From IMG/VR virus record IMGVR_UViG_3300020469_000225, positions 1 to 26,290 of that record: a stretch of DNA of 26,290 nt. The stretch is one strand, 5' to 3'. The notes under the pieces were generated by a model that ran no database searches, was not told the origin of the DNA, and worked only from the letters and a program-made list of their open reading frames with translations. Shown here in pieces: positions 7,901 to 13,366 of this stretch; within the stretch, counting starts at the first letter, position 1; the number at the start of each line of letters is the position of its first letter. This DNA comes from a virus. Position numbers and translations under genes: made by a program.

Positions 7901-9466
7901 GGATGTGCCTGTATAAATGCCGGCGTTAGTTGCAGTAAAGTCATTACTCCAATACCCATTACCAAATGGACTAATCTCTGATATGAAAGCATTACCCGAT
8001 CTTGAAATTGCTTGACTGTTATTTGAATAGTCTTGAAATGTTTTACCTTGAGCAGTAAGTAAGACCGTGTTTGCATCTGGTGAAAATGGTGCAGTAGGTA
8101 CTGTGATAGATGCCCCTGTGGCATACACAGCTCCTCTTTGTATTCTAAGATTAGAAATTTTATCTACACCTGCTGATGCACCGCTATTCCAATAACGGAG
8201 TGTTAAATCACCCTTTGCTGAGTGAAATTTCATAACAGTAGATGCGTAAGTTGAATTTGTTGCATCTCTTGAACCGTTTACAAATAAATCTAAAACACCG
8301 GCATCATTTCTCTGAAAGACCACATGATACCATTGACCTACAGCAAGGGTGGTCGTGCCTGTAATCCAATACACACCAGAATTTCCAGATGAAGCTGCCT
8401 GATAAAATTGAAATACATTGCTACTGCTGTTTCTTTGTATTACATTACCCCAACCCGTTTGACCTAATATTGTAGTACCAAGAGTATCATAATATACCCA
8501 AAACTCTATTGTAAATGGGCCGGTACCAAAATCATATAAACCAAAGTCTGTGCTGGGTAGTTGTAAATAATCACCACTTGCATCAGACGAAACTGATAAT
8601 TCACCGTGAGTCGTAGGATCTTCAAATGGTGCAGTTGGTTTAGTATAAGTTGCATCAGTATATAAAGCGCTACCTTTTACAATTTTAAGATTTGAAATAT
8701 TACCTTTAAATTCATATGATGTGTGGGTGTTGTCTGACCCAATTACCATTTCATTTGTTGGTTGAAAATCGTAAGAACTTGTACCAGTAGCAACTCTAGT
8801 ACCATTTTGATACAAGTTTGTTGTGCCACTTGATCTTGTAACAGCTATGTGATGCCATTGACTTTGTGCTAAAGCTGTAGAAGATGCCAAATGTTGTGCA
8901 TTGTTTATCCAGAAAGAAATTTTATCATTATTAGGTGAGTTTTGAAAAGCAATTGCCCACCCACCAGTCCAATTACTATCAGCTGCACATTTTGTAACTA
9001 TAGTATAACTTTGTTGAGTTGCTCCAAGTGGAAATACCCAACACTCAATTGTAAAATCTCCAGTTCCAAATTTAAAATCATCACTTGTAGGTATCTCAAG
9101 AGCATCAGTATCACCATCAAAAGAGTTACTAAATGCACCCACATTATAATAAAATGGATTAAAATCAGTACCATAAACATTTGAACCAAACAGACCTACT
9201 CTTTTGTCGGTTGGGCTATCATCAGCTATGGCCAAATATTGAGCTTCAATAGCTGGGTTATTTACATTATTTGCACCTGGGTTACCATCACCGTGTAGAA
9301 GTAAAACTGTGTTTGCATAATGTTCGTCTGTTCTTTCAGGAGGCCCCGATGGGCTTGGTGGACTCGGTGATGGTGATGGTCCTGGTGATGGTCCTCCTCC
9401 ACCACCACTACCGGAATTGGCGTTATTAGCTGCGCCTTGAAGTGCTGAGAGTGAAATTAAATCCAT
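1907..9466 (-). CDS. Giant LamG/concanavalin A-like repeat protein, putative tail-fibre adhesin
   Basis: This 2519-residue protein has a short N-terminus, a Gly/Ser/Pro hinge (about residues 15-45), then eleven LamG-like (Laminin_G_3, concanavalin A-fold) domains of about 140 residues. Domain signals are FGTGDFTIECW-type strands near residues 135, 320, 530, 800, 980, 1160, 1400, 1660, 1935, 2165 and 2380. Each is followed by W-x-H-[VIL]-A, an F-x-NG-x turn and an ISNLRI-V-KG-x-A-LY strand. Linkers after several domains carry a conserved Ser-Gln-Gly-Ala-Thr block ending LLTCQ. LamG folds often bind carbohydrate, so contact with host surface glycans is likely but inferred. The ATG at 9466 shares its A with the stop of the upstream fibre gene (TAATG), and the chaperone-like gene follows. 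Size and repeat number are unusual, and no enzymatic or membrane motif is visible. Confidence 0.85.
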   Translation of the reverse strand: MDLISLSALQGAANNANSGSGGGGGPSPGPSPSPSPPSPSGPPERTDEHYANTVLLLHGDGNPGANNVNNPAIEAQYLAIADDSPTDKRVGLFGSNVYGTDFNPFYYNVGAFSNSFDGDTDALEIPTSDDFKFGTGDFTIECWVFPLGATQQSYTIVTKCAADSNWTGGWAIAFQNSPNNDKISFWINNAQHLASSTALAQSQWHHIAVTRSSGTTNLYQNGTRVATGTSSYDFQPTNEMVIGSDNTHTSYEFKGNISNLKIVKGSALYTDATYTKPTAPFEDPTTHGELSVSSDASGDYLQLPSTDFGLYDFGTGPFTIEFWVYYDTLGTTILGQTGWGNVIQRNSSSNVFQFYQAASSGNSGVYWITGTTTLAVGQWYHVVFQRNDAGVLDLFVNGSRDATNSTYASTVMKFHSAKGDLTLRYWNSGASAGVDKISNLRIQRGAVYATGASITVPTAPFSPDANTVLLTAQGKTFQDYSNNSQAISRSGNAFISEISPFGNGYWSNDFTATNAGIYTGTSSDFAFGTGNFTVECFIYLTSASGIQVLCDLRDASNVDNDHIAPLLIASSGRLAAFTGSNFEAGSDVDLGTNQWYHIAVQRSGNYLYFSRDGTVSSTYPAYDKNLTASGLATIGVNVGGGASQSLAFISNLRIIKGTALYGTSNFTAPTGPLTTTSQGATASEVVLLTCQNNRFVDNSNSPKAFSIHNAPKVDEFIPFQYLQRQTKLITCQENRFRDVINYRHLVTLSGIPKVSTVSPFSSNASYKTANTGAIYMDGTSFVKVDETEKEFTHGLDDYTIEAWVYDLSVDTGQRTIFGRNGTGNLAMPYVYKVSSSEVFSLYYSSGIVSSTRKIFKGEWTHLALCREDGVSRLFINGELQGSAADTTTIVSPVKFVIGNNGGSSSNLPWIGYFHAVRVEKGRAKYTSNASFNPASTQPALANSANTGAISTNQFSNFFDGSDHLANTNVIPTSDIFFGTANDFTIEMWFNTINLPGSDMLLYDGRVANGAYPAIILNSANKILWYVNTGARITSRALMANKWYHLAIVRSGGSTTMYLDGLKEGDVYADTIDYLHGDINISLNQPSGGQQFQGRIHGLNVLNGVAKYTSNTAVTYSPVSTTGTLSANSNSWDFNRGVYNGTYPYYSILGESDFVVGTNDFTIEAWIYIDNFTQSSIIASQRAQPTLVAATVYPHFILNVNTSGQLQLQTRNASGTQFFAKSATGIIKTKVWYHVAATRASGALKVYINGVHHSHETANDSAFNLTEDDFCVGGYRVTSYSSMYAGNIHSLRFIIGTALYTSNFTPPTEPLTTTSQGATASEVKFLGCQNDTFINNATNNIQGGGFSGTTSTGTLVNTTGPGVSTFNPYDNGYWSVHFDGDDYLTVPTTSDHDFGTGDFTVEFWVQPKEALGGHMFLSAPQNTTTQLGYDTGNGPRYLYFYNGANIISGTGAGSLVKDVWNHVALAREGTTLSLFSNGNRVGTATHSSSVSLSGLNIGRYHGGGWDMISSISNLRIVKGSALYDPSSATYTVPTSPLTTTSQGATASEVKLLTCQSGAIIDNSTANSSLGYAITPVNDAKVSRSRPFSTELARDQILLACQDKEVQKDNSHLDTRFTKTGDVIRSADNPFDNGLWSLSLDGSADKLTTPEDVIDLDTSSFTAELWFNQRGDGENGDAIGNTLLIIGASSSSNALWITVTNAGVIRALIRYNGSSWETDLNPGTTFALNKWHHVALVKNTGDSNSIKLFVNGALISSGTNSTDLTSFGQKVGIGGQVGANRNFNGFISNLRVVVGSALYTTTFTPSTSPFTTTSQGATASEVKLLTCQSSNSVDNSGSFIRFVESGNIETKPVFPFANTIPQQTTLLSGIYPGSVRNIGFIDESSNNAVVVAQNQVTQGSFTPHYPPSGYWSNAFTADSIKVTTASDFDLSSNQEFSIEFWLFPRSVNSSWGIFFYANPNDDNFQISHDASGNIDLRFAGSQIGTPFNLPLGSWSHLVITRDSSGYIRQFLNGVLKNYNQKTNAIDRDFVTIGDRNGGNHFLGHISNVRWVKDSIPTGYVTTETSTGTTIFTPPTTPTTTTSQSATEADVKLLTCKSNQFVDESGNHTITLNGTPRVQPFFPFDLTTSYDPYDHGGSAYFDGTDDRLSLPLGGFTNFLGQDFTFECWYYGETSSDANKNLFSQGDGYSPLSVYHYGNGIRYNLSTGGSWTKQDTSTYGSNGFINQWNHVAISRSGSNFAAFLNGTRVDNYTNAITLMTPTQSTHIGARNGNDFDYKGYVSSWRMVIDEAIYDPTQSTLTLPTAPFRNTANTRALLNFVNAGIFDSTGKTVFSVAGDAKISTGAANTKFGTGSLSFDGTGDYLQTLQSPNLVFGSGDVTVEAFVKPMTSPAIATIIDTRSGYSTEAFSFYISSGILQVWAGAYSNSSVLRQGGAVPTGTWSHVVFVRHNGTNMLFINGQKSGADNTNAWNQTFLSTANWRIGDSTSYARGFNGFIDELRITKMARYTANFTPMTAASGNKTS
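1930..9080 (-). repeat. Eleven tandem LamG-like domain repeats inside the giant adhesin
   Basis: The period is about 205-270 codons. Repeats are recognised at protein level by [FY]-[GD]-T-x-[DN]-F-T-[IV]-E-x-W at the start and [IV]-S-N-L-R-[IV] near the end. The copies are clearly diverged from each other. Repeats 3, 6, 7, 8 and 9 are each followed by the conserved linker block, while repeats 4, 5, 10 and 11 have shorter or different tails. Confidence 0.8.
3185..7450 (-). repeat. Five copies of a conserved 19-residue inter-domain linker block
   Basis: The copies lie at 7394-7450, 5483-5539, 4805-4861, 3989-4045 and 3185-3241. The consensus is [LFT]-T-T-T-S-Q-G-A-T-A-S-E-V-K-L-L-T-C-Q. The first copy has VVLL, the second KFLGCQ, and the last is degenerate (SQSATEADV, ending CK). 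The protein block is nearly constant while many third codon positions differ. Each block is followed by a D-N-S or D-E-S segment and then a V-x-x-F-x-PF segment leading into the next LamG domain. Confidence 0.8.
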
Positions 9467-10149
9467 TATCTACTATCAAATATTGAAACGGCACCCCTCC
9501 AGGTTGTTCCACCATCATCAGTTATGAAAACTAATACATCTACTTTTTCTTCACCACGAGTTAAAGTTGGTGCTGTGCCTGATTGCCATTTAACAGCACC
9601 TGGCCAAGTTTGTGTATAAGCTGCACCAGTATTTCCACCACCACCTGTAAGTTCTAATGTGAAAGCTGTTGCTCTTGATGAGTCTGGTCCTCCTGCAAAA
9701 GTCCATGTGCAAGCGCCAGAAGTATTTGCGGAAAAATAAGTGCCTTGTTGTGTATTGATTGTAGCTGCACCTGCAACATTGCCTAACGCAATGTGTGTTG
9801 CATTGAATACAGCAACATTTATGATACCTGTATTCGTCTTTGTGATTGTAGAATTTACAAATATTGCTGTATTAACTGCTGAACTAAGTTTATCAAGCGT
9901 TATGGTAGACGTTGCTAATTTAGCACCAGTTATATTAGAGTCTGCTATGGCAGCTGTTTCTACTGAGCCAGCTGAGAATAAATTTGCAGAAAGTGTGCTA
10001 GGAACTATCTCATTAGCGTGAATTGAGTTAGCCCCAACTAATGTTGCTCCATTAGCAATATTGTTGGCAGCAACCGTAAATAGTCCAATATTATTACCAA
10101 AAATTGCTCTTTCAGCTATTACAGAGTTAGTTACTTTTGTGAGGGCCAT
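9466..10149 (-). CDS. Tail-fibre/linker protein with conserved C-terminal domain
   Basis: This is a 227-residue protein. Residues 1-105 are a run of short repeats such as NSIHANEIV, SNITGAKLATS and TITLDKLS, the 'xIT-xx-KLA' pattern typical of extended trimeric fibre shafts. Residues about 110-225 form a beta domain: NVAVFN, GTYFSAN, CTWTF, FTLELTGGGGN, YTQTWPGAVKW, VDVLVFITDDGGTTWRG. This domain is well over half identical to the C-terminus of the 309-residue protein at 12076-13005. The TAA stop shares its last A with the ATG of the giant LamG gene (TAATG), a strong hint that the two products are made in step and may join in one appendage. The start is ATG at 10149 with AAAGGTAAAAG upstream. 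The connector role is inferred. Confidence 0.8.
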   Translation of the reverse strand: MALTKVTNSVIAERAIFGNNIGLFTVAANNIANGATLVGANSIHANEIVPSTLSANLFSAGSVETAAIADSNITGAKLATSTITLDKLSSAVNTAIFVNSTITKTNTGIINVAVFNATHIALGNVAGAATINTQQGTYFSANTSGACTWTFAGGPDSSRATAFTLELTGGGGNTGAAYTQTWPGAVKWQSGTAPTLTRGEEKVDVLVFITDDGGTTWRGAVSIFDSR

Positions 10150-10161
10150 CTTTTACCTTTA

Positions 10162-10590
10162 TTATGGGGTTTTTAAAATCCAACCCGTTTGATTGTTTGC
10201 TTTATAGGCGTTTTCATCCCACTCGTAGTATTCACCTGCTGTTGTGTTAGCATCAGTTGGTGCATCACCTAATGGTGATTCATAAGTAAAGTTTTTTGTA
10301 TTGATTGTCCAACTTGTCCATGCTGTATTTGATAGAGGTGCTACAAAGGCATCCATACTTTTAACATAATCATAACCAACACCAGCATAATTACCTCGTA
10401 ATGCTGTGCCGCCATCAGGTACATAAGAGCCATTTGCTGCGGTGGCATAATGAACACCTTGTTTTGTATTATAAGATGTTTGAATCCAATTATTTTTATC
10501 GCCTACAGCGCCACTATCAATAAAATCTTGCTCTGCAACGATCACACGAACAACTTTATTACTCTCATCAATTTCAGCATAATGCGACAT
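10162..10590 (-). CDS. Conserved phage protein of unknown function, fibre-locus associated
   Basis: This 142-residue protein begins SHYAEIDESNKVVRVIVAEQ and continues with DSGAVGDKNNWIQTSYNT and GNYAGVGYDYV. I recognise this N-terminal pattern (SH-[YF]-A-x-I-D-x-x-N-x-V, SGAxGD, W-[IV]-QTSYNT) as a widespread small protein of marine and other tailed phages, usually located near tail genes and without known function. The middle (DAFVAPL) and the aromatic-rich C-terminus (YYEWDE, GWILKTP) are also typical of it. There is no signal peptide, membrane helix or catalytic motif. The start is ATG at 10590 with a strong AAAGGAGTT site. A CATAAATA element lies 32 bases upstream, making this the first gene of the LamG cassette. 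Confidence 0.75.
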   Translation of the reverse strand: MSHYAEIDESNKVVRVIVAEQDFIDSGAVGDKNNWIQTSYNTKQGVHYATAANGSYVPDGGTALRGNYAGVGYDYVKSMDAFVAPLSNTAWTSWTINTKNFTYESPLGDAPTDANTTAGEYYEWDENAYKANNQTGWILKTP

Positions 10591-10622
10591 TATTTTAACT
10601 CCTTTTTTAAATGTTTATTTCT

Positions 10623-10630
10623 TATTTATG
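10623..10630 (-). promoter_or_regulatory. T4-type late promoter-like element (CATAAATA)
   Basis: On the minus strand the octamer is CATAAATA, ending 32 bases upstream of the ATG at 10590. The TAA stop of the chaperone-like gene (10626-10628) is embedded in it. It has the same geometry as the element at 1424-1431: end of a chaperone-like gene, start of a fibre cassette. An AAATAAAC near-match follows about ten bases downstream. Confidence 0.55.
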
Positions 10631-11090
10631 ATGGTTTATCTGGAAAATTTGCATCAACCCAACCACTTGTAGTGGTAAAGTCTCTAAGTTTTTGTCTATA
10701 TGTAGCCCATTCAGCTTTCTTAGAATCTGATAAAGGACTATCTGGCATTTGTGTCCAATCACTATCTCTTAAAAGCATATTTCTAATACCTCTTTGACCA
10801 TCTTGTGCCTCCACATCTCTTTGATTTGTTTCGTCTGATGTTAAAGAGATAACTCGCACAGAGTATGGATAGTAAACATTGTTATGTACCTCAAGATAAG
10901 GTGTTACACTTTCTAATTTTGTATTCACATTTGGTAGTTCTATATGATCTATGATCTTCAAACATGAATTGTTTTTTATCCACTCCTCAGAAGGTCCTGT
11001 TTTCGGAAAAGACACATTCGGAAAAAGCTTTCTATGTTCACCATATTTTTCAATTGTGTTATTTTTATAATCGATTATAGCTAATTGCAT
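10626..11090 (-). CDS. Tail-assembly-chaperone-like protein (Phage_tail_APC type), second copy
   Basis: This 154-residue protein is a paralogue of the one at 1427-1894. Shared elements in order are an AIID(Y/G) N-terminal strand, LFPNVSFP-x-[ST]GP, an E-SV-PY strand pair, YSVRVISL, RNMLLRDSDWTQ, DSPLSDSKKAEWATYR, KLRDF and SGW-x-x-x-x-FP. The C-terminal half is the Phage_tail_APC signature. It follows the glycine-rich protein at 11105-12076 by 14 bases, with a CGGAGAAA ribosome site for the ATG at 11090. Having one such gene behind each adhesin-like gene suggests each is dedicated to its neighbour. The paralogues differ most in the N-terminal half, which would be expected if that half recognises the client fibre; this is inference. 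Confidence 0.8.
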   Translation of the reverse strand: MQLAIIDYKNNTIEKYGEHRKLFPNVSFPKTGPSEEWIKNNSCLKIIDHIELPNVNTKLESVTPYLEVHNNVYYPYSVRVISLTSDETNQRDVEAQDGQRGIRNMLLRDSDWTQMPDSPLSDSKKAEWATYRQKLRDFTTTSGWVDANFPDKPS

Positions 11091-11104
11091 TTTTTCTCCG
11101 TTTG

Positions 11105-12076
11105 TTAAGCTAACCTTATTATTATGGCACCCTGACCTTCAGCTTGGCCAGCAGTGTCAGGATACGGACTATATCCACCAAAATTAGGTGAGTCTCCTGC
11201 AAAAGTTTCACCTTGACCATTTTCTGGGTTTCTGATAGTGGGGTGAGTAAAACCGTTACCACCTCCGCCACCGGCACCACCGGAATCTCCGCCGCCACCT
11301 CCGCCTCCAGCATAACCGCCTCCGCCCGTGCCCGAACCATTATCACCAGGAACTGTGTTACCATGACCACCTCTTGCATAACCAGATTCACCCCCTTGAC
11401 CGTTGCCGGTTGGTTGTGTGCCTGGTGATCCATCTGCTCCTTGTCCTCTGGGGGCGGGACCACCTGATCCACCATTTCTTCGGGGGCCTGTTCCTGCGAC
11501 TCCACCGCTTCCCCCACTCGCACCACCACCGAACATGGGGTTTACTCTTAATGCGTTTGGTGTTCTGCCACCAGCGAGACCCTCTGGCCCACCGCTACCA
11601 TGACCGCCAAGAAAAAATCCACCACCACCTCCACCCGCAACTAATAATTCTTGACCGCCGGGTGCAGGTGCAAGAGTGAAAGCAGATGCACCACCGCCAC
11701 CAGGACTAGGATTTCCGGCAACTGAAGTTTCACCACCTCCACCAACATGACAAACATAAGTTACATTTTCAGTAAGTGTATATTCTCCCCTATTATTACC
11801 ACCTCTACCACCACCTTTGAATCCAGATCCTGGAAAGCCTCCATCAAAGCCTGGGCCGCCACCACAACCACCGTATACTGTTACCTGTACATCAACATCT
11901 GCTTCAACTGTAAATGTTTTTGTAATTGAAGATCTAGTATTACCATCATGTAAAATAAAATCTCCATCAGCAACTAAGTCATGCTCAGGTCCGTTTGGTG
12001 GTGCGGGTGATATATTTCTTAATACAGTATCTTTACTCTGGCCAGAGCCTGCCGCTAAAACTAATTTATCTACCAT
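11105..12076 (-). CDS. Glycine-rich adhesin-like protein
   Basis: This is a 323-residue protein. Residues 1-65 contain a conventional beta segment (LVADGDFILHDGN, then TKTFTVEADVDVQVTVYGG). Residues 70 to about 300 are extremely rich in glycine with runs of up to seven, broken by Ser, Asn, Pro and hydrophobic strands such as GGQELLVAGGGGGGFFLGG. The C-terminus ends GQGAIIIRLA. This is the architecture of the glycine-rich domain proteins of phage tails and bacterial surfaces, resembling in composition the polyglycine receptor-binding region of T-even gp38-type adhesins; that comparison is compositional, not homology shown here. The ATG at 12076 overlaps the stop of the upstream fibre gene (TAATG). 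GC content rises locally because glycine is encoded by GGN codons; this is compositional, not evidence of transfer. Confidence 0.8.
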   Translation of the reverse strand: MVDKLVLAAGSGQSKDTVLRNISPAPPNGPEHDLVADGDFILHDGNTRSSITKTFTVEADVDVQVTVYGGCGGGPGFDGGFPGSGFKGGGRGGNNRGEYTLTENVTYVCHVGGGGETSVAGNPSPGGGGASAFTLAPAPGGQELLVAGGGGGGFFLGGHGSGGPEGLAGGRTPNALRVNPMFGGGASGGSGGVAGTGPRRNGGSGGPAPRGQGADGSPGTQPTGNGQGGESGYARGGHGNTVPGDNGSGTGGGGYAGGGGGGGDSGGAGGGGGNGFTHPTIRNPENGQGETFAGDSPNFGGYSPYPDTAGQAEGQGAIIIRLA

Positions 12077-13005
12077 TAACTAGCCACTCCTAATCCTCCA
12101 CTATTTGCAACTGAAAATATACCTCTATAATTTGTGCCAGCATCATCTGTGAGAAAAACTAAAACATCTACACCATTTTCTCCTTTTGTAAGTTCTGGTG
12201 CTACATTAGCAGACCATCTAACTGAACTTGGCCAAGTTGTAGTGTAAGAATCTCTTGTATTACCACCACCAGATGTAAGTTCTAAAATAAATCCAGTTGC
12301 CTTATCACTAGAAGGTGGTCTTGTAAAGGACCATGTACAGTTATCAGTTTGATTTGCTGAAAAATATGTGCCCTGTGCTAAATTAATTGTAGCACTTGTT
12401 CCGACTTCACCTAATGTTATATGTTCTGAATTGAACACAGCTACATTTGTAACTTCTGTATTTGATGTGGTAACAGTTAAGTTTGATATTGATAATGTGC
12501 CAAATACCTCATTTCCTAATTTTGATGCTGTTATTGCTCCATCAACTATAATATTTGATGTAACAGAGTCATTTTGTAATTCATTACCTGATATGGTATT
12601 TGCACCTAAATTTTCAGCAGCCGCACCTGTCGCTAGTTTTATTCCTGTTACTTCTCCATCAATTATAGAATCTCTACTTACACATTGAGTAGCGAGTTTT
12701 CTAGCAGTTATACTCTTATCATCAACACCGATACTAGCAAATTTTTGTTGATCTCTTACGACAATTAATATATTATTGGTGCCAGTTTGAGGTGCCTCTG
12801 CAAAGTTAATACTTGCATTTGCTTGTGTTACTGTGTAAGATATAAAAGGATCTTGATGAACATTGTTTACATACACATCCAAATCCTTTGGGTCGGTCAC
12901 CGTTGATGTAGGTAAAACAAAGCTAATTGCTGTGTCATTACCACTATATCTTACAGAAAATCTCCTAGAAAGTTCTGTTTCGGGTGTGAAGCCAATATAT
13001 GACAT
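12076..13005 (-). CDS. Tail-fibre/linker protein, two-domain
   Basis: This 309-residue protein combines three parts. Residues 15-88 are a fibre attachment-type beta domain (FSVRYSGNDTAISFVLP, LDVYVNNVHQ, INFAEAP, NNILIVV) like the N-terminus of the protein at 873-1400. Residues 90-185 are shaft repeats (DDKSITARKLAT, GEVTGIKLATG, GAITASKLG). Residues 190-300 form a C-terminal beta domain (NVAVFN, GTYFSAN, CTWSF, VDVLVFLTDDAGTNYRG) strongly similar to that of the protein at 9466-10149. It is therefore the full-length version of parts found separately elsewhere in the window. Both ends overlap neighbours by one base (TAATG), with the 107-residue protein upstream and the glycine-rich protein downstream. 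A role as the fibre base that carries the glycine-rich protein is inferred. Confidence 0.8.
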   Translation of the reverse strand: MSYIGFTPETELSRRFSVRYSGNDTAISFVLPTSTVTDPKDLDVYVNNVHQDPFISYTVTQANASINFAEAPQTGTNNILIVVRDQQKFASIGVDDKSITARKLATQCVSRDSIIDGEVTGIKLATGAAAENLGANTISGNELQNDSVTSNIIVDGAITASKLGNEVFGTLSISNLTVTTSNTEVTNVAVFNSEHITLGEVGTSATINLAQGTYFSANQTDNCTWSFTRPPSSDKATGFILELTSGGGNTRDSYTTTWPSSVRWSANVAPELTKGENGVDVLVFLTDDAGTNYRGIFSVANSGGLGVAS

Positions 13006-13328
13006 TAGGTAATCTCCAAGACTGATAGTATGACATCACAATTACCAGAAGTAGAAGTCGTTAATGAATCTCCTGTCTCTAGCACAAGTTTTTGAGTTCC
13101 TCCAACGGGCACTAAAGCACCACCGACTGGCACACTTGCATTTTTTACAATTGAAAAAGTATTACTATCACCAGCAGACACAATTGCTACGTTAGCTGTT
13201 TGTGCGGTTTCTGTTACATTTGCAATTGTCATACCGATAAGTGTGCTTGTCGTACCAGCACCAACTGTATATATAACTTGATTTGCTGATACATTAGCTT
13301 GTGGGAAGTTTCTGAAGGTATTAGCCAT
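13005..13328 (-). CDS. Small beta-rich virion protein, uncharacterised
   Basis: This is a 107-residue protein of alternating strands: QVIYTVGAGTTSTLIGMTIAN, TANVAIV, NTFSIVKNASVPVGGALVPVGG, QKLVLETGDSLTT and a final CDVILSVLEIT strand. The layout resembles the 110-residue protein at 527-859, and both lie beside fibre genes, although similarity is limited to the strand pattern and the YTV and SVP/TVP motifs. There is no signal peptide or membrane segment. It opens cassette A: two tandem NATAAATA elements precede it, and the ATG at 13328 has AAGGAAA about ten bases upstream. Its stop overlaps the start of the two-domain fibre gene (TAATG). Function is unknown; a small structural or capping protein is the most economical guess. 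Confidence 0.75.
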   Translation of the reverse strand: MANTFRNFPQANVSANQVIYTVGAGTTSTLIGMTIANVTETAQTANVAIVSAGDSNTFSIVKNASVPVGGALVPVGGTQKLVLETGDSLTTSTSGNCDVILSVLEIT

Positions 13329-13350
13329 TTTAAATTTTTTCCTTAAATTT

Positions 13351-13366
13351 TATTTATCTATTTATC
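13351..13366 (-). promoter_or_regulatory. Tandem T4-type late promoter-like elements (two GATAAATA)
   Basis: Two adjacent copies of GATAAATA are read on the minus strand at 13366-13359 and 13358-13351. The TAA stop of the upstream gene (13362-13364) is inside the first copy. The nearest copy ends 22 bases upstream of the ATG at 13328. Both copies fit NATAAATA. The duplication may give two start sites or simply reflect low complexity. Confidence 0.5.

Noticed and set aside
7864-9189. Minus-strand frames at 7864-8124 and 8998-9189
   Set aside because: They lie in another frame within the 2519-residue LamG gene and give low-complexity hydrophobic peptides with no family resemblance.
1907-9466. 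LamG giant as a bacterial surface adhesin gene
   Set aside because: There is no signal peptide, sorting motif or membrane anchor, and it lies between phage fibre and tail-chaperone-like genes in a T4-like structural run.
11122-11679. Alternative frames over the glycine-rich gene, including a proline-rich plus-strand frame at 11403-11603
   Set aside because: GGN-rich codons read in other frames or on the opposite strand give Pro-, Val- or His-rich nonsense. The 323-residue frame has the right neighbours and overlap.
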